A stretch of DNA of 64,000 nucleotides from Lycocorax pyrrhopterus obiensis (Eukaryota; Chordata; Aves; Passeriformes; Paradisaeidae), in assembly GCA_014706295.1 (NCBI GenBank), contig JACSVZ010000007.1:61453475-61517474 (forward strand). The letters run 5' to 3'. The position numbers and the translations under genes are program-made. Below are positions 24,020 through 35,175 of this stretch, one piece after another (the stretch's first letter is position 1; each line of letters starts with the position of its first letter). Under the pieces are notes generated by a model that saw only the letters and a program-made list of their open reading frames with translations, had not been told where the DNA came from and made no database searches.

Positions 24020-24910
24020 CAAATCAGTGTTTGTGTTGGGAACGGCTGGGCGAGCAGCCGGTCCCAATGGCTCTTGCTGCCTCCTCCTCCTCCGCCCGGC
24101 CTGGCTGCTGGGTGTGAGCTTGTTTCCATGATTGTGCTACTAGGCAAAGGAAGATAAAGAATTAAGGGCTGATCCAAAGCCAGTGAAAGTCAACGGGAGT
24201 CTTTTGATGAGCTTTCCATCATAGTCTCCTCCTCTCACGTTGAGCTATGTTACATTATGTTGGAAGTAGCATTTTTTTAAAAAGAAAATTAAATCCAGAA
24301 CCACGTTTTTTTCCACAGTGATAGTGTTCATAAATCCCTAACTGTGTAAGGAAACCTGCAGGTCCCTTTCTAAAAAGCCTTTCTTTCCCCAAGACCTATT
24401 TATCCGGTGATACGTTACAACCATGCAAATAACGCTGTACATCTGACTTCATAAAAAGTCTGAGGTTTCCAATAATTAGAATGATAGCTGGCAAGTCTGA
24501 TAAATTAGAGAAATAACTTGTTTGGTGTAAACTGAGCCTGTTTCTGAGGCAGAAATGTTAGGCTTTTATCCTCTGGAGTGTGATTGAAAGGGTGAGAAGT
24601 TAATTTGGCAGCTTCGCTTCTATGGTTTCATAATGTTTCTCCTCCCCCCTCCCCTCAGCTTCAGGGAAGGACTGTGATTTCAGTACTTTGCGCCTGCCCT
24701 CATACAAGGCAAGAGCATGACCCGAAACGAAACCCCTCTCCCCAGGGCACATCCTGAGCAGTAACAGCTTGGCTCAAGTGTTTCTTATGAACAGCCGTCC
24801 AGAGCACTTGATCTAAATCATGCCATTTCCTTCACAGTATGGCACAGTTAACAAGTCAGTGCATCAACACAATCTGCAGATGGCAGTTCAAAAGGTGCAC
24901 GTTCCCCAGC
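24020..24910. promoter_or_regulatory. candidate conserved non-coding block
   Basis: It starts with a locally CpG-richer patch (24030-24100) and continues as repeat-poor sequence with several homeodomain and GATA-type cores. A short old-repeat arm (AGGGCTGATCCAAAGCCAGT at 24164-24183) sits inside it, which weakens the case for one continuous conserved block. Confidence 0.25.
24163..24203. repeat. fragment of old palindromic amniote repeat
   Basis: GGGCTGATCCAAAGCCAGTG followed by AAAGTCAACGGGAGTCTTTT follows the arm and centre of the TGATCCAAAGCCCATTGAAGTC-type palindromic repeat common in old reptile and bird DNA. The second arm is lost. Confidence 0.5.
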
Positions 24911-25302
24911 AAGATAAAGGGCAATGAGTTCCATGGGTTAGCTCATTACTTGGATTCAGGCAGGGGCTCCGTAGGGGTGTGAGGGAGGAAAAGGGGGCAG
25001 GCAAACCTTGAGAATGCATGTCTACACAAATAAAGGCAGCGTTGCAAGAAGCATGTTATTGAAGTAAAGTGCAAACAGCTTGCAGAGCATGGCTTCCTTC
25101 AGAGGTGGCTTGTTTGGCCTCTGAAAAACAAGAGGAAAAGGGGAGTGAAACCAGTGGCAACAGGCAGCCTTCATTTATCCACAAGGCCTGGCAAATAGGA
25201 CACCATGCCCTAAGCAAAGCCTCAGAATTCACAAGAGGCCAGCGAGTATCAGCCAGGGCTGGGGCTCGTGGTTGCTCTGCAACCCCAAGGACTCAGGGCT
25301 CT

Positions 25303-25401
25303 GAGCAACCTGGTCTAGTGGACGTTGCCCTGCCTGTGGCAGAGGGCTTGGAACTCAATCATCCTTAAGATCTCCTCCAAGCCAAACCATTCTGGGATTC
25401 C
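25303..25401 (+). mobile_element. CR1 LINE 3' end fragment
   Basis: Sense CR1 tail: GAGCAACCTGGTCTAGTGGA, GCCCTGCCTGTGGCAGAGGG, CTTGGAACTCAATCATCCTT, AAGATCTCCTCCAAGCCAAA, ending with CATTCTGGGATTCC. About 100 bases are kept. Confidence 0.9.
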
Positions 25402-27865
25402 CATCCTGCTTGGGAAGGAACCTGTTTTCTGGAGCATTGCAGAAGGGCTTCTAGAGAGCAGTGTGCACTCCTGCACAAATTACATTAGAGCTAAACATCC
25501 AGTGAAGAATCTCTGAGACATATTAGTTCTTTAGACTTCAAAACAAGCTTAAATTGGAACCATATTGCTGGAATACTTCTTAGCTAACATTTATATTACT
25601 TCAGTTACCAAATCCAGACTAAGTCCCAGGACTCGGCAGGGGAGAACATAATATATTAGGAAGTAAGATGGGGGTGTGCACTTCTGGCCTCCTATTTTCT
25701 ATAAATGTACAAAAAGTTTCCTCACACTAGCAAGGAAATGACTACAAGGCCCTAAAATGCCGATTTCCAGCGGCAAACGAGGGAAGTCCGCTACCCCTCC
25801 TCCCCCCTCTCCCCTGACCATTCTGTGTGTGCCATGCCTTGGGGATAGTTTGGATTACTTGGAGTAAGACTGTTACATAGGAGCTCAGGTATCAGAGCAG
25901 ATAATTATACACATATAGCGAGATACAGCAAAGGTCTCAGTGAATTGTCAGAGGATGAGATACATCTCGGGAGACTAAACAAGCCTCCCCTATACTGATC
26001 TTTGTAAATGAATCTCTTTGGGAACTATCAAGATGGTGCTTTACCACGATTTTCACTGCTGAGGAAAAAGGAACTCTTCCAACCTGTTTGTTTTCCAGGT
26101 TGTATCAAAAGCTGGCGAGGGAAGACTTTTTCCCTTTCTGTGCTTACGTTGGTTTGAATGCCCTGAAAGGCGCTAACGTATGTGCTGAGCTCGGAGTTCC
26201 TGCAGCAGGGAAGTTCAGGGCAGGTTTGGCAAGAGAGGAACTGTAACCCCCCTCCTTTCCCCTCCCCGTAATTCCAAATCTACAAAGGCTGACTTTCCGG
26301 TGAACTCCCTGGTCTCCATCGCAATTCTTCTGGAGAAACAGTGCTAAAACTGGGAAGGGCAAACCCTGAGTGGCTGCTAGGCAGAGGTGTGTTGAACTAA
26401 GGTCATTCCTTGTGTAATTTGATTGATTTAGTATAGTTATGCCAGAGAGAAATTTGGCTTTGGGCTTTTGGGTGAGGTGTCATGTTTCTTTATGTAACTT
26501 ACCAAACAGGTGCTTAGCAACAGCATCTTCCACTGGTTTATCCAGAAATCTTCACTTTTCTTTCATTTTCCCTTCTTTAATATCCTTCTAAGCTGTGCTG
26601 AGTTAAAAACTGAGCCAAGACTTCAGGCTGTGCCCCACTGGGACATGCAGGGATGCAGCACATTTCACCAGGCCCTGTATTTGTTTCTTTCTTGCCACAC
26701 GGTAATTGCTGTTTTTCTCCATTCAGTGAGATAAATGAAGGATAAAGAGCTGCGAGTCTCAGAAATTTTTCTGGATTTGGTGAGTTCAACCCTAGGCTAA
26801 AGGAGCTGAAGAGAACTGGATGGGAAGGAGCTGAACTTCATTTCATTAGGAATGTTACAGCTTCTGCTGACACTGGTGGAAAACAAATTATCTTTGCTAT
26901 TTCAACATGGTGCTGCACAAAGCTGTGCTGAGCATTGTGTGTCCCAGGGTTGTAAGAAACACCGTATTTTCTATCCCTTTTCCAGTCCCCCTTGGGAAGA
27001 GAAGAAGGAGAGATGAGCAATCCTTGTGCTCAGCCTATTCTGTGTATAAGCACAAAGCCAGGTGCCTTCTGTGCTCTATATTGTTTCTGGTGTGGTGCAC
27101 AACTGATGTAGATGGTGGAGGGCCTCATTCATGAGATCTGTGGCATCCAAAACCTGCCTAATCTCATCTCTGTGGCTGTACCCTTCACAGGCACTTCTTG
27201 CAGCCTTGTAAAATACACCTGTTTGTCAGGTGTGACTTATGGAAAGGATTGTATGACACGGTTGTTTGTAACAGCAGGAAGCAGAACATAGTGAATTAAG
27301 TCCCTTCCATCCTCATCTTCCTGTGATTTCCCTCTAATGATGGATGTCAGAGAAGAATATGGGTTATTCTGGTAGCTCTTACTGATTGGTGTGCTCATAT
27401 TTCCTAGAATTGCAGTGGAAATCTCTGGTGTTGTGTTGAAACAGAATCTCAGACCCTCACAGTGCCTTTGTCCTCCAGAAAACATTCTGTATCTTTATAA
27501 TGAAATATTTGGGTTACAATAGCACTGAGAAGCCCCAGAAATGGGGGACTCTGCTGTGCAAGGAGCCATATACTGAGATATGAAATAGAGATTGATCTCA
27601 TGCAGGCAGTCAGCAGCAGGGCACACAGACCTGGCTCTCCTGCCTCCCAGTCCATGCTTTCATCGTGAAATCACTCAGTTCTTTCAGCTGGATCTCCAGG
27701 CTCTGTTCTTAGCACTGTAGTTTCTCTGTCCCTCATGGAAACCCCAGGGCTGGGCTTCACAGACTCTCTGCAACTCTATCCCTTTGGACTGTAATTGATT
27801 TGGAGTCAGGTGGTGGTGTAACATAACCCGTATGGAATCTGCTGGTGAAGTTTATGGCCATTCAG
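25402..27865. other. unique non-coding sequence
   Basis: About 2.5 kb without a supported gene or repeat. The part at 25700-26120 is repeat-free and has an enhancer-like texture, but nothing specific enough to call. Confidence 0.4.
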
Positions 27866-27867
27866 CT

Positions 27868-27918
27868 AAAAAAAAAGAAAAAAAAAAAGAGAGAAAAAAA
27901 AAAAGAGGAATATAGAGG
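27868..27918. repeat. A-rich purine low-complexity tract
   Basis: A-runs interrupted by single G or GAG units, followed by an AGGGGGAGTAGG purine segment. Nothing recognisable as a retroelement precedes it, so I treat it as simple low complexity rather than a poly(A) tail. Confidence 0.85.
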
Positions 27919-29350
27919 GGGAGTAGGAAGTGAATTGAGTTTGAGTTCTGGGATGTGAAGCTGTGCTGTTTCCCAGCCCAAAGGCAAAAGCTCGTAGAGG
28001 CCTTGGGTGTGGAGAAATCGATGGCCAGTTCATACACTGCAGTCCTGCACAGCCTGTGTATATACAGAAGAGCCTACAGAGAAATCCCTGTCCCCAGCTG
28101 TGGTCAGCCCTTGGGACAGTGCAGAAAAGCAGAGAATTGCAAAGGGAATGCAGAGAATACTTTTTAAAATTAAAAAAATAAAGAAGAATTTTTCAATTGT
28201 TGGCTCTACACTGCCTGGCTGTGTGACTGTAGTACATTTCTTGATGTCTGTGTCCCCTTACCTAAATTTCCAGGGCTTTTGTGTAGTGAAGGCTATTCCA
28301 GTGTGACTCCTAGGTGTCTTAAGGCACTGCAAGCAGCCTCATGTTATCTGCAGATTCGAACAACAGATTCTAGATTGACAATCTTGAACTGAACTCGCAC
28401 AATCTCCATTGACAGCACTGGATTTTCTGATTTGGCAAATTCATCTGGGATGAGAGATGAGAAGCCAAAAAAATTGTTCCTTCTGTGACAAAAGAATTCC
28501 TTTCACAAGATTTTGTAGAGGTTTCAAGACATTATTCCAGGTGCAAAAAGTTCTAGGAAAGATTTGTTACCCAGCTGGTGGGCTTCCCCTCTGAGCTACA
28601 CTGAAAATACCAATAGTCTTACGTGCTATGCATTATGTGACAACATTATGTGGTGAGTACGTGATAAAACGAGGCTGTAAGTTTGCCCAGGTATCCCTGC
28701 ATTGCTGAAATCACAAAAGTGAAAAAGGCAGCTGTGAGAGCTCAGATCATGACGGTACATAAAGTATTGTGAGACAAATACTCATAGCTTTGCTGCAGCC
28801 CTGATGATTTACTGATACACGGGAAGCAAAGGCTGTGTTGAGCACTAGTATTTGTCAACAGGCCCATTTGTACAGCCACAAAAAAATCCAGGCAGGGCTT
28901 TGAACACACAGGCAAGATATTATTCTTTCTGCTGTCATTGCTGTAATCTAGGATCCTGCTTTCCAGGAGGAAGGGAGGAAGCCAGTTCTCACCCCAGGCT
29001 GTAGCGGAGTTTCTCTCTCTGGGCTATTGGATCAGTCCTCATCTTGCACAAAATGCTCCCTTACAGGGTGGCCATGCAGTGACATCCTGCCGCTGCCACA
29101 AGTCACGTTGTCACTCTTGTACACAAGTGAGACGTGAAGGATAGAAAGGAAGTGGAGGAGAGAGAGGGTTTGCTTTTAAGCACTTTAAGCCCTGAGTAAT
29201 GAGTGGTATCTAAGTCACATCAGACACCCAGACATCCCAGGAGACCTTAAGACCTCCTTGATTACTCTCCTATGGCACATTTTTCTTCCTTTGCCCCTCA
29301 GAGGCTCCTCCAGCCACTCCTAACAAGAGGAGGTATCCTAAGGAAGGGGT
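27919..29350. other. unique non-coding sequence
   Basis: No gene or clear repeat. Three overlapping frames on + at 27955-28306 are mutually exclusive and featureless. Confidence 0.4.
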
Positions 29351-29352
29351 AA

Positions 29353-29632
29353 GATAGTGACAGGACAAGGGGGAATGGCTTCAAACTGACAGAGGGCCGG
29401 GTTAGAGGGGATATTGGGAAGAAATTCTTCCCTGTGAGGGTGGGGAGGCCCTGGCACAGGGTGCCCAGAGAAGCTGTGGCTGCCCCCTCCCTGGAAGTGT
29501 TCCAGGCCAGGTTGTACAGGGCTTGGAGCAACCTGGGATAGTGGAAGGTGTCCCTGCCCATGGCAGGGGGTTGGAATGAGATGAGCTTTAATGTCCTTTC
29601 CAACCCAAACCATCCTATGTGATTCTATGATG
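29353..29632 (+). mobile_element. CR1 LINE 3' end, sense
   Basis: A well-preserved sense CR1 copy of about 280 bases: AGTGACAGGACAAGGGGGAA, GATATTGGGAAGAAATTCTT, GGGGAGGCCCTGGCACAGGG, GCTGTGGCTGCCCCCTCCCT, TGGAGCAACCTGGGATAGTG, CCAACCCAAACCATCC, with a GTGATTCTATGATG end. It belongs to the group without the extra GGATCC segment. The antisense frames at 29298-29613 are reading through this element. Confidence 0.95.
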
Positions 29633-32520
29633 TTTCAGTCCCTCTGCAATAAGCCTGTGCAGCCTGTGCTGTCTCCAGTGCCTCCCATATGCTTAGTGTC
29701 CTGCTGATCCTTTTCCAGGGGCTGTCCTGGTCCCTCCTGTCACCCCACTCTGTGGAGTCACTGTCACACATGCTGCACACACCGGGATCCTGGCAGATCC
29801 CTCTGTCCCCGTGGTGTGTGTCCCAAAGCACTCCCGGGCTGCGAGCTCTGTTCTGTGCTGTTACTGTGTTCTGCCTCAGTGGAACATGAGATGTAACAAG
29901 GCTGAACCCAGTCAGTTTGTAATGAAAAATAACCTCCTATAGAAAGGTACAAATCAGCAAATGAAAACTGTAATAGGGACTTCTGAATTACTCGATGACT
30001 TTCTTAACAGAGATTATAATTTCACATTGCATTTTGTAGGACACTTCCCACATCTGTAGCATGCTGCTCCTTTGCCATTAAGCTCTACCAGATTCTTCCA
30101 TAGGGGTGATATTTTTTTAAAGAGAAAATACTGAAGCCCCATGTGAAAACAGGAAACTCCATGAATTTTTTATAGTGAAATTTTTCCACTAGGGAAACAT
30201 CCGTATTTTACAGTTTGCAAAATGTGTGGGACCATAAACTGTAAAACCGCATGGAGAACCACAACTCCTTTGTACTTTAAAAATAGACATAAAAGTAATT
30301 TCTCCAGAAAGAAGGAGCATATTTTTAAAGGTGAATATTTGTAGGGCTTATAAAAGCTATTGGTCTGTTCTTGGAAATGGAATGATCATGTTTAAAAAAG
30401 GAAAAGACACAGATTGTGGTGAGTTTACTGCGACTGAATCATCTCTGCAGTATGTGCTCAACTGGACCAGCCATAGCACAGCTGCATGAGGATATGCAAG
30501 GTTCCCACCCAGCACGGGAGCCTCTCATTCCCCACTTCCCCCAGAGATGAGGGGCAGGAGTGATGGTGCAGAGATGAGCAGGGAAGTGGTGAAGAAGGTC
30601 AGGAAGAAACTCTAGCTATTTCATTTCTCTCACAGTGTGCCAGCCAGTGCAGTTGAGCTGGAATGAGAGAAAAGCAAGATGTTCTGGCCACAGGATTGCC
30701 ATATTTTCCCCCACTCTGCAACAAGTGGTGAGCTGGGAAGGGGTCATACTTGATTCTCCCAGTTCCTTAGGGGTGGTGCAGGAATGATCACACTGAAGGC
30801 TTTGAGCCAAAGCTCAATCTCACCCTGTGGCTGTGTCATTCGTAGTAAATGAGACTGACACTTCTCTTTGCCTGTTCAGATCAGCTGGGCTGTAGCCAGG
30901 CCTGGGCAGGACCTGACAGGGCTGGTCTTTGCAGCTGCCCAGCTGGGAGATCGTGCACATGTAGCAGGATGGTGGATTTTAGCAGATGCTCTGTGCCATG
31001 GGACAGCACAGGGATGTCATCATGGGATATCAGGAGGAATTTCAGACATCCTGTGTGGGAGTGGGCAAATGGAGAGATGGGGATTCCCCAGCATCTAGTG
31101 CTGGCTCTGTTTCTGTTGGTGAGAAGAAACACCAGGGGCAGGATGTGTTCCTTGGCAGACTCATACATCTGGTCTGAATATTGAATTGGACCACAGCAGG
31201 TTGTGGTTCTAGGCAAAGCTGTTTTGGAGCTGGCAGACTCCTGGCCCTGCTGCCTGCTTGGGGCATGCCAGATCTTGCGAAAGCCATCTCTTGCTCTAAT
31301 ACTTTGATGGAGAAGTTGGGGTGCTTGGAGGAGGTGGCCTTTCCCAGCAGCAACAGCAGCTGTCTTGCTGTCTCCTCCTTCTCCCCAGGAGCAGGAGAAG
31401 CTCTTAACCTTTCCCTTTGTCCCCAACTTTCAGCTCTCCCACTGTGTCCAGGCAAGAGGGGCCAGTTCCTGGCATAACCTCCTTTGTGGGTGACAACATT
31501 CACTCTCGTCTGTGTGGCAGAGGACACTTTATCTGATCCATAATTTGATAATGACGTCCTGTTTATCAAAGTTTATCCTGCCATTTCAGATGGACAGGAA
31601 TGTACTTTTCCGTGCGCTGCTCAGTTCTAGTGCTATTGAAGAGTGTAATATTCTGGTCTGCTGTTTGTTTACAGCTGCCTTTCATCTTCAATTATCCACT
31701 ATATTTTAGCAGTGGATAACTGACTGATTCCTGTATTCAGGCCAAATCCCACTGGTTTGGTTCATGTGAGTAATCTAAGGAAGTCTGACACTTTGTTCCC
31801 TGATCTGTCTGGGAATGCTTGCACGACAAGGGGTCTGCAGGCGTGGGACCCGTGAGCAGGAGTGCAGTCCTGAGGCTGAGACCCATCTTCCCTTCGTTCC
31901 GCAGGCACTTGGCAAATGCACCAGTCCCTGAATGTGGCTTTAGCTCTAGAAACTCTTCCTGTTCCTGGCCAGCTGGATAACATAAATTTTTATACAGGCC
32001 GTTGGTACAGTGTGGGATATACCAGCTGCTTTTCCATTTCCAGGGAGGGGTGAGACAAGGCCTTGGGCCATTCCAGTTGGACAGCACTCCTGAAAAGGGC
32101 AACTAGATGAGTTGGAAACATGCAAAAATTACAAACTTTCCCAGTTCTGTGCAGCTGTCATCGTTAGCACAAACAGGCTGGTGCTGCCAGAGCTGCTGGG
32201 CTTACCCACTGCTGAGGCTCCTTTTACACAGAATCACTGCCCTGCTCTGCTGGCAAATGGAATGTTCTTTGGATGCCTTCCTTTAGCTGAGCTGCAGAGT
32301 ACTGATAGTTTATCTCAGGATGGGGCTGCAACCACTCCATTTTTCCTGCCTTACCTGCTTAAACAGATCTGTGATGTGAGCACTACAGAGGTCAGAACAT
32401 GGACCAGGGTGAGCTATGTGTATTGAGAACAATTGATTTCTTTCTGTCACGTGCCACCACCACTTCCACAGTGGGATCACCACCTGAGAGAGGAGGGCTG
32501 GTCCATCACAACAGCATTTC
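29633..32520. other. non-coding sequence with long overlapping open frames
   Basis: About 2.9 kb without a recognised gene or repeat. Between 30880 and 31570 the GC content rises, and open frames of 175-181 codons on - and 98-111 codons on + overlap each other. None shows a domain, signal peptide, transmembrane run or conserved family pattern I recognise. Several frames open at once suggests low stop density rather than coding. Confidence 0.4.
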
Positions 32521-32524
32521 CTGT

Positions 32525-32640
32525 GGACCTGGGAGATATGGGTTCAGTTTTCTGCTGTGACAGATTGTGAGCCTCAGTAACTTAGATTCTCTCTGATTAA
32601 GTGTCATGTGTAAAATAGTGGGTATAGTCTGACCCTTCAT
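32525..32640 (+). mobile_element. possible MIR-like fragment
   Basis: The order GGGTTCAGTTTTCTGCTGTG, GATTGTGAGCCTCAGTAACT, then GTGTAAAATAGTGGGTATAG loosely follows the MIR sense order of TGCC, tgtgacc, cctcagttt and CTGTAAAATGGGG. It is heavily diverged and the first half is weak. Confidence 0.38.
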
Positions 32641-33504
32641 CACTATCACACATAAAAGAAAGTGAATTAATGTTGAGAGTCAGCCATTAAAATGTTGGGA
32701 GCCCAAGCGAAGGAAGTCTCTACCCTGAGGAGATGAACTAATTGGGAAGGACTAAAGTAAATGGATGAGGTAGTTGAGGTTTGGGGTGAAAGGGGTGAAG
32801 GTATGGACAAGGTGAGGCAGGGAGATGTGGTTACAGGAAAACATTTGGCAGATGTGGAAGGAACATGAGGATGTTGGAACTGGAGTCACAAGGAGGGGAA
32901 TGAATGGGAGAGCAGGAGGTGTGAAAAACCCTAGAAAGAAACCCTAATTTTTGAGAAGGAACTGCATCATTCAAGAACATAGTTTTGAGCACCTGGGGTA
33001 GGAAATGAAGAACAGGAGGATGTTGGGGGCCTGGTGGCTGCGCTCTCTGTGTGCTCACTGAGGTGGCTGCAGAACATTCCCTGCCCTGTTCACCAGGATC
33101 ACTTGGGTTTGATAAAGGAAACCGCACTGTAAATGTCCCAAGCTGAAATGTTTATCCCCAGGGTCTATCTTTGTCTTGTTTATTTGTTGGCTTACTTGCA
33201 TTTTTCTTGAACAAAGCCCTCATTGTCTGCTTTTACGAAACCTAAATAATTTGGAGTGTACACTGGCAGTGTCTGGGCAGAGCAGTGAGTTTAAGGTTGT
33301 GGATGTTTGCAGAGCTTTCACAGTATCCACGCAGAGAGCAAAAGCAATCATGGCAATTAAGATCTCTGGTGCCTGAACTGAGCAGTTTGGCTGAGCTCTG
33401 ACCATTTCTGTGGGCTGTAAAGACAAGATATTCTCTTAACAGCTGCTCCATGGGTCTCTCATGTGAGCCTTATAGCTTCCAGTTTTCCCAGTCTTTTCCA
33501 GCAT
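32641..33504. other. unique non-coding sequence
   Basis: No gene is recognised. The stretch 32700-33010 is purine-rich (GGA, GGTG and GAGG words) but not a clean repeat. Confidence 0.4.
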
Positions 33505-34428
33505 CAGGAGGGTCAAATGTAACACCAGTTTTTCAAAAGATTTTAGCCAGGATTCAGAGAACTACAGAAGTGTAATACAGGTGTTTGTATGGACAAATTA
33601 GTAAAATGTAATGGACACATGCATAATTATGACTCACTTGGGAAGTGTACATGGCACCTGTAAAGGGAAGCCCTACCTTACAAATGTTTTGGAGTTCTTT
33701 GAAAGGATCAATGAACAAATGAATAGACTGATCTGATAGATATAATCCACTTGGGAATTCCAAAAGACTGTACATAAAATTCCCCACAAAAGGCTTTTAA
33801 TGAGAGTCAGCATACATGCAATAGAAGAGCAGCTCCTTGCATGAATAAGTAACCAACTTAAAACAACAGGACACAGAGAATTAACTCAGTCCTTGCAGTG
33901 AGGGAAGTTCACCAGTGGAGCCCTGGGCTGGAGCCTGTTCTATTCAATGCACTCATAAGTGGTCAGGGGAGGAGAGCAAACAGTGAGAACATCTGGTGAT
34001 GAGGCAGGATTTAGTCAGGGGAATACAATTGTTGATGGATAGGGAAAGAATGTGAAAGAGGTTGGCAGGAGTGAGTGATTGATAAACAAAATAGAGGGTG
34101 AAATTCAACAGACCTACCTGTAAATGGATGCACACTGGGAGACAGGATCTGGGCTTCACTATAAAGTGAGGAGCTTTAAGCTGACCACTGCCACTGTAAA
34201 CTGGCCACTACTACTCAGGAAAAAGATGCAATGATCAACAGGGTTCTTTATACTTCTGTGGAAATGTCAGTTCAATGCTTAATAACAGTCAAAAAGCCCC
34301 AAATCATTTATTAGGAATTATGAGGAAGGGAGTGGAGATGGAAAGAGAAGATCATTACACTGTTCTATAAATCAATTTATTGTCTACTCATTCAGCATGG
34401 TGTAGAATTCTGGACCCTCATCTTAAAA
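33505..34428 (+). mobile_element. old CR1 LINE, reverse-transcriptase region (left half)
   Basis: Sense orientation. The segment follows the old amniote CR1 ORF2 order: AATGTAACACCAGTTTTTCA, ACAAATGTTTTGGAGTTCTT, CACAAAAGGCTTTTAATGAG, CTATTCAATGCACTCATAAG and CTACTCAGGAAAAAGATGCA, ending at CTGGACCCTCATCTT. Where the catalytic F/Y-A-D-D is expected (33992-34003) the codons give S-G-D-E, in a different frame from the upstream L-F-N-A-L-I stretch. The copy is frameshifted and must be inactive. It continues after the inserted younger CR1 at 34429-34692. Confidence 0.78.
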
Positions 34429-34692
34429 TCACAGAGTCATGGAATATCCTGAGTTGGAAGGGACTCACAAGGATCATCGAGTCCAGCTCCCGGCCCTGCA
34501 CAGACACCCCAACAATCCCACCCTGGGCACCCCTGGGAGCGGTATCCAAATGCTCTTGGAGCTCCTGGCAGCCTCTGGGCCGTGCCCATTCCCTGGGGAG
34601 CCTGGGCAGTGCCCAGCACCCTCTGGGGGAAGAACCTTTCCCTGATATTCAACCTAAACCTCCCCTGGCACAGCTCCAGCCATTCCCACAGG
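34429..34692 (-). mobile_element. younger CR1 LINE inserted in old CR1
   Basis: An antisense CR1 of the type GAGTTGGAAGGGACTCACAA, ATCGAGTCCAGCTCCCGGCC, ACACCCCAACAATCCCACCC, CCTGGGCAGTGCCCAGCACC, CAACCTAAACCTCCCCTGGC. This is a different subfamily from the GTGACAGGACAAG group. It interrupts an older CR1 precisely: the host element stops at 34428 and resumes at 34693 with only a short deletion. No target duplication is evident, as is usual for CR1. Confidence 0.93.
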
Positions 34693-35175
34693 AACCTTCA
34701 GAGAACAGTAGGGCTGATAAATGTCTGGGATGGTGGTTGGGATTTGTTAACCTGGAAAAGCTGTCAAGACTGACTGATGCAGAGAGTATCCATTGGGATC
34801 TGCCACTCATACATCAGTTCAAGAACTGGAGGGCAATGGGAGCTAATTCAGTTAATGGGAGTCCTGTTCAAACCAGACAGAGGAGATGGGTGGTTCATCC
34901 CTGGAACTCCTCATCGGAGGATGTGCAGATGGATGCAAAAATAGTTTTAAGGGATTCTGTACAAGCAGTTGTAAGAGAGATCTGTGAAGAGTTTCTGAAC
35001 AGAAGAACCATGAAATCCAGCAGGCTGAGCACAGCTGGAGCTGAACAGTATTCAGACAAATATCAGAAATGATTGTCCTGTTCTTGCTCTTTTCTGGAGG
35101 TCTCCTTAGGATCATTCCTGAGAAAAAGATACTGATGCTTGCTCTGCCCCAGTGTGGCAATTCTCCTGTTCTCAC
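34693..35175 (+). mobile_element. old CR1 LINE, right half with 3' end
   Basis: This resumes the older CR1 exactly after the insertion. AACCTTCAGAGAACAG stands for the AAGGTTCAGAGAAGGGC of the consensus. Later signs are TGGAACTCCTCATCGGAGGA near 34902, AAGCAGTTGTAAGAGAGATC near 34964 and the terminal TGCCCCAGTGTGGCAATTCT near 35145-35164 followed by CCTGTTCTCAC. The end is the GACCCAGTGTGGC type of old CR1, unlike the ATTCTATGA tail of young copies. Confidence 0.72.

Noticed and set aside
27868..27918. A-rich run as a retroelement poly(A) tail
   Set aside because: No LINE, SINE or processed-gene sequence could be recognised upstream on either strand.
30881..31426. 181-codon open frame on -
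   Set aside because: No domain is recognised, and it overlaps another antisense frame and several sense frames. It is kept only as a low-priority check.
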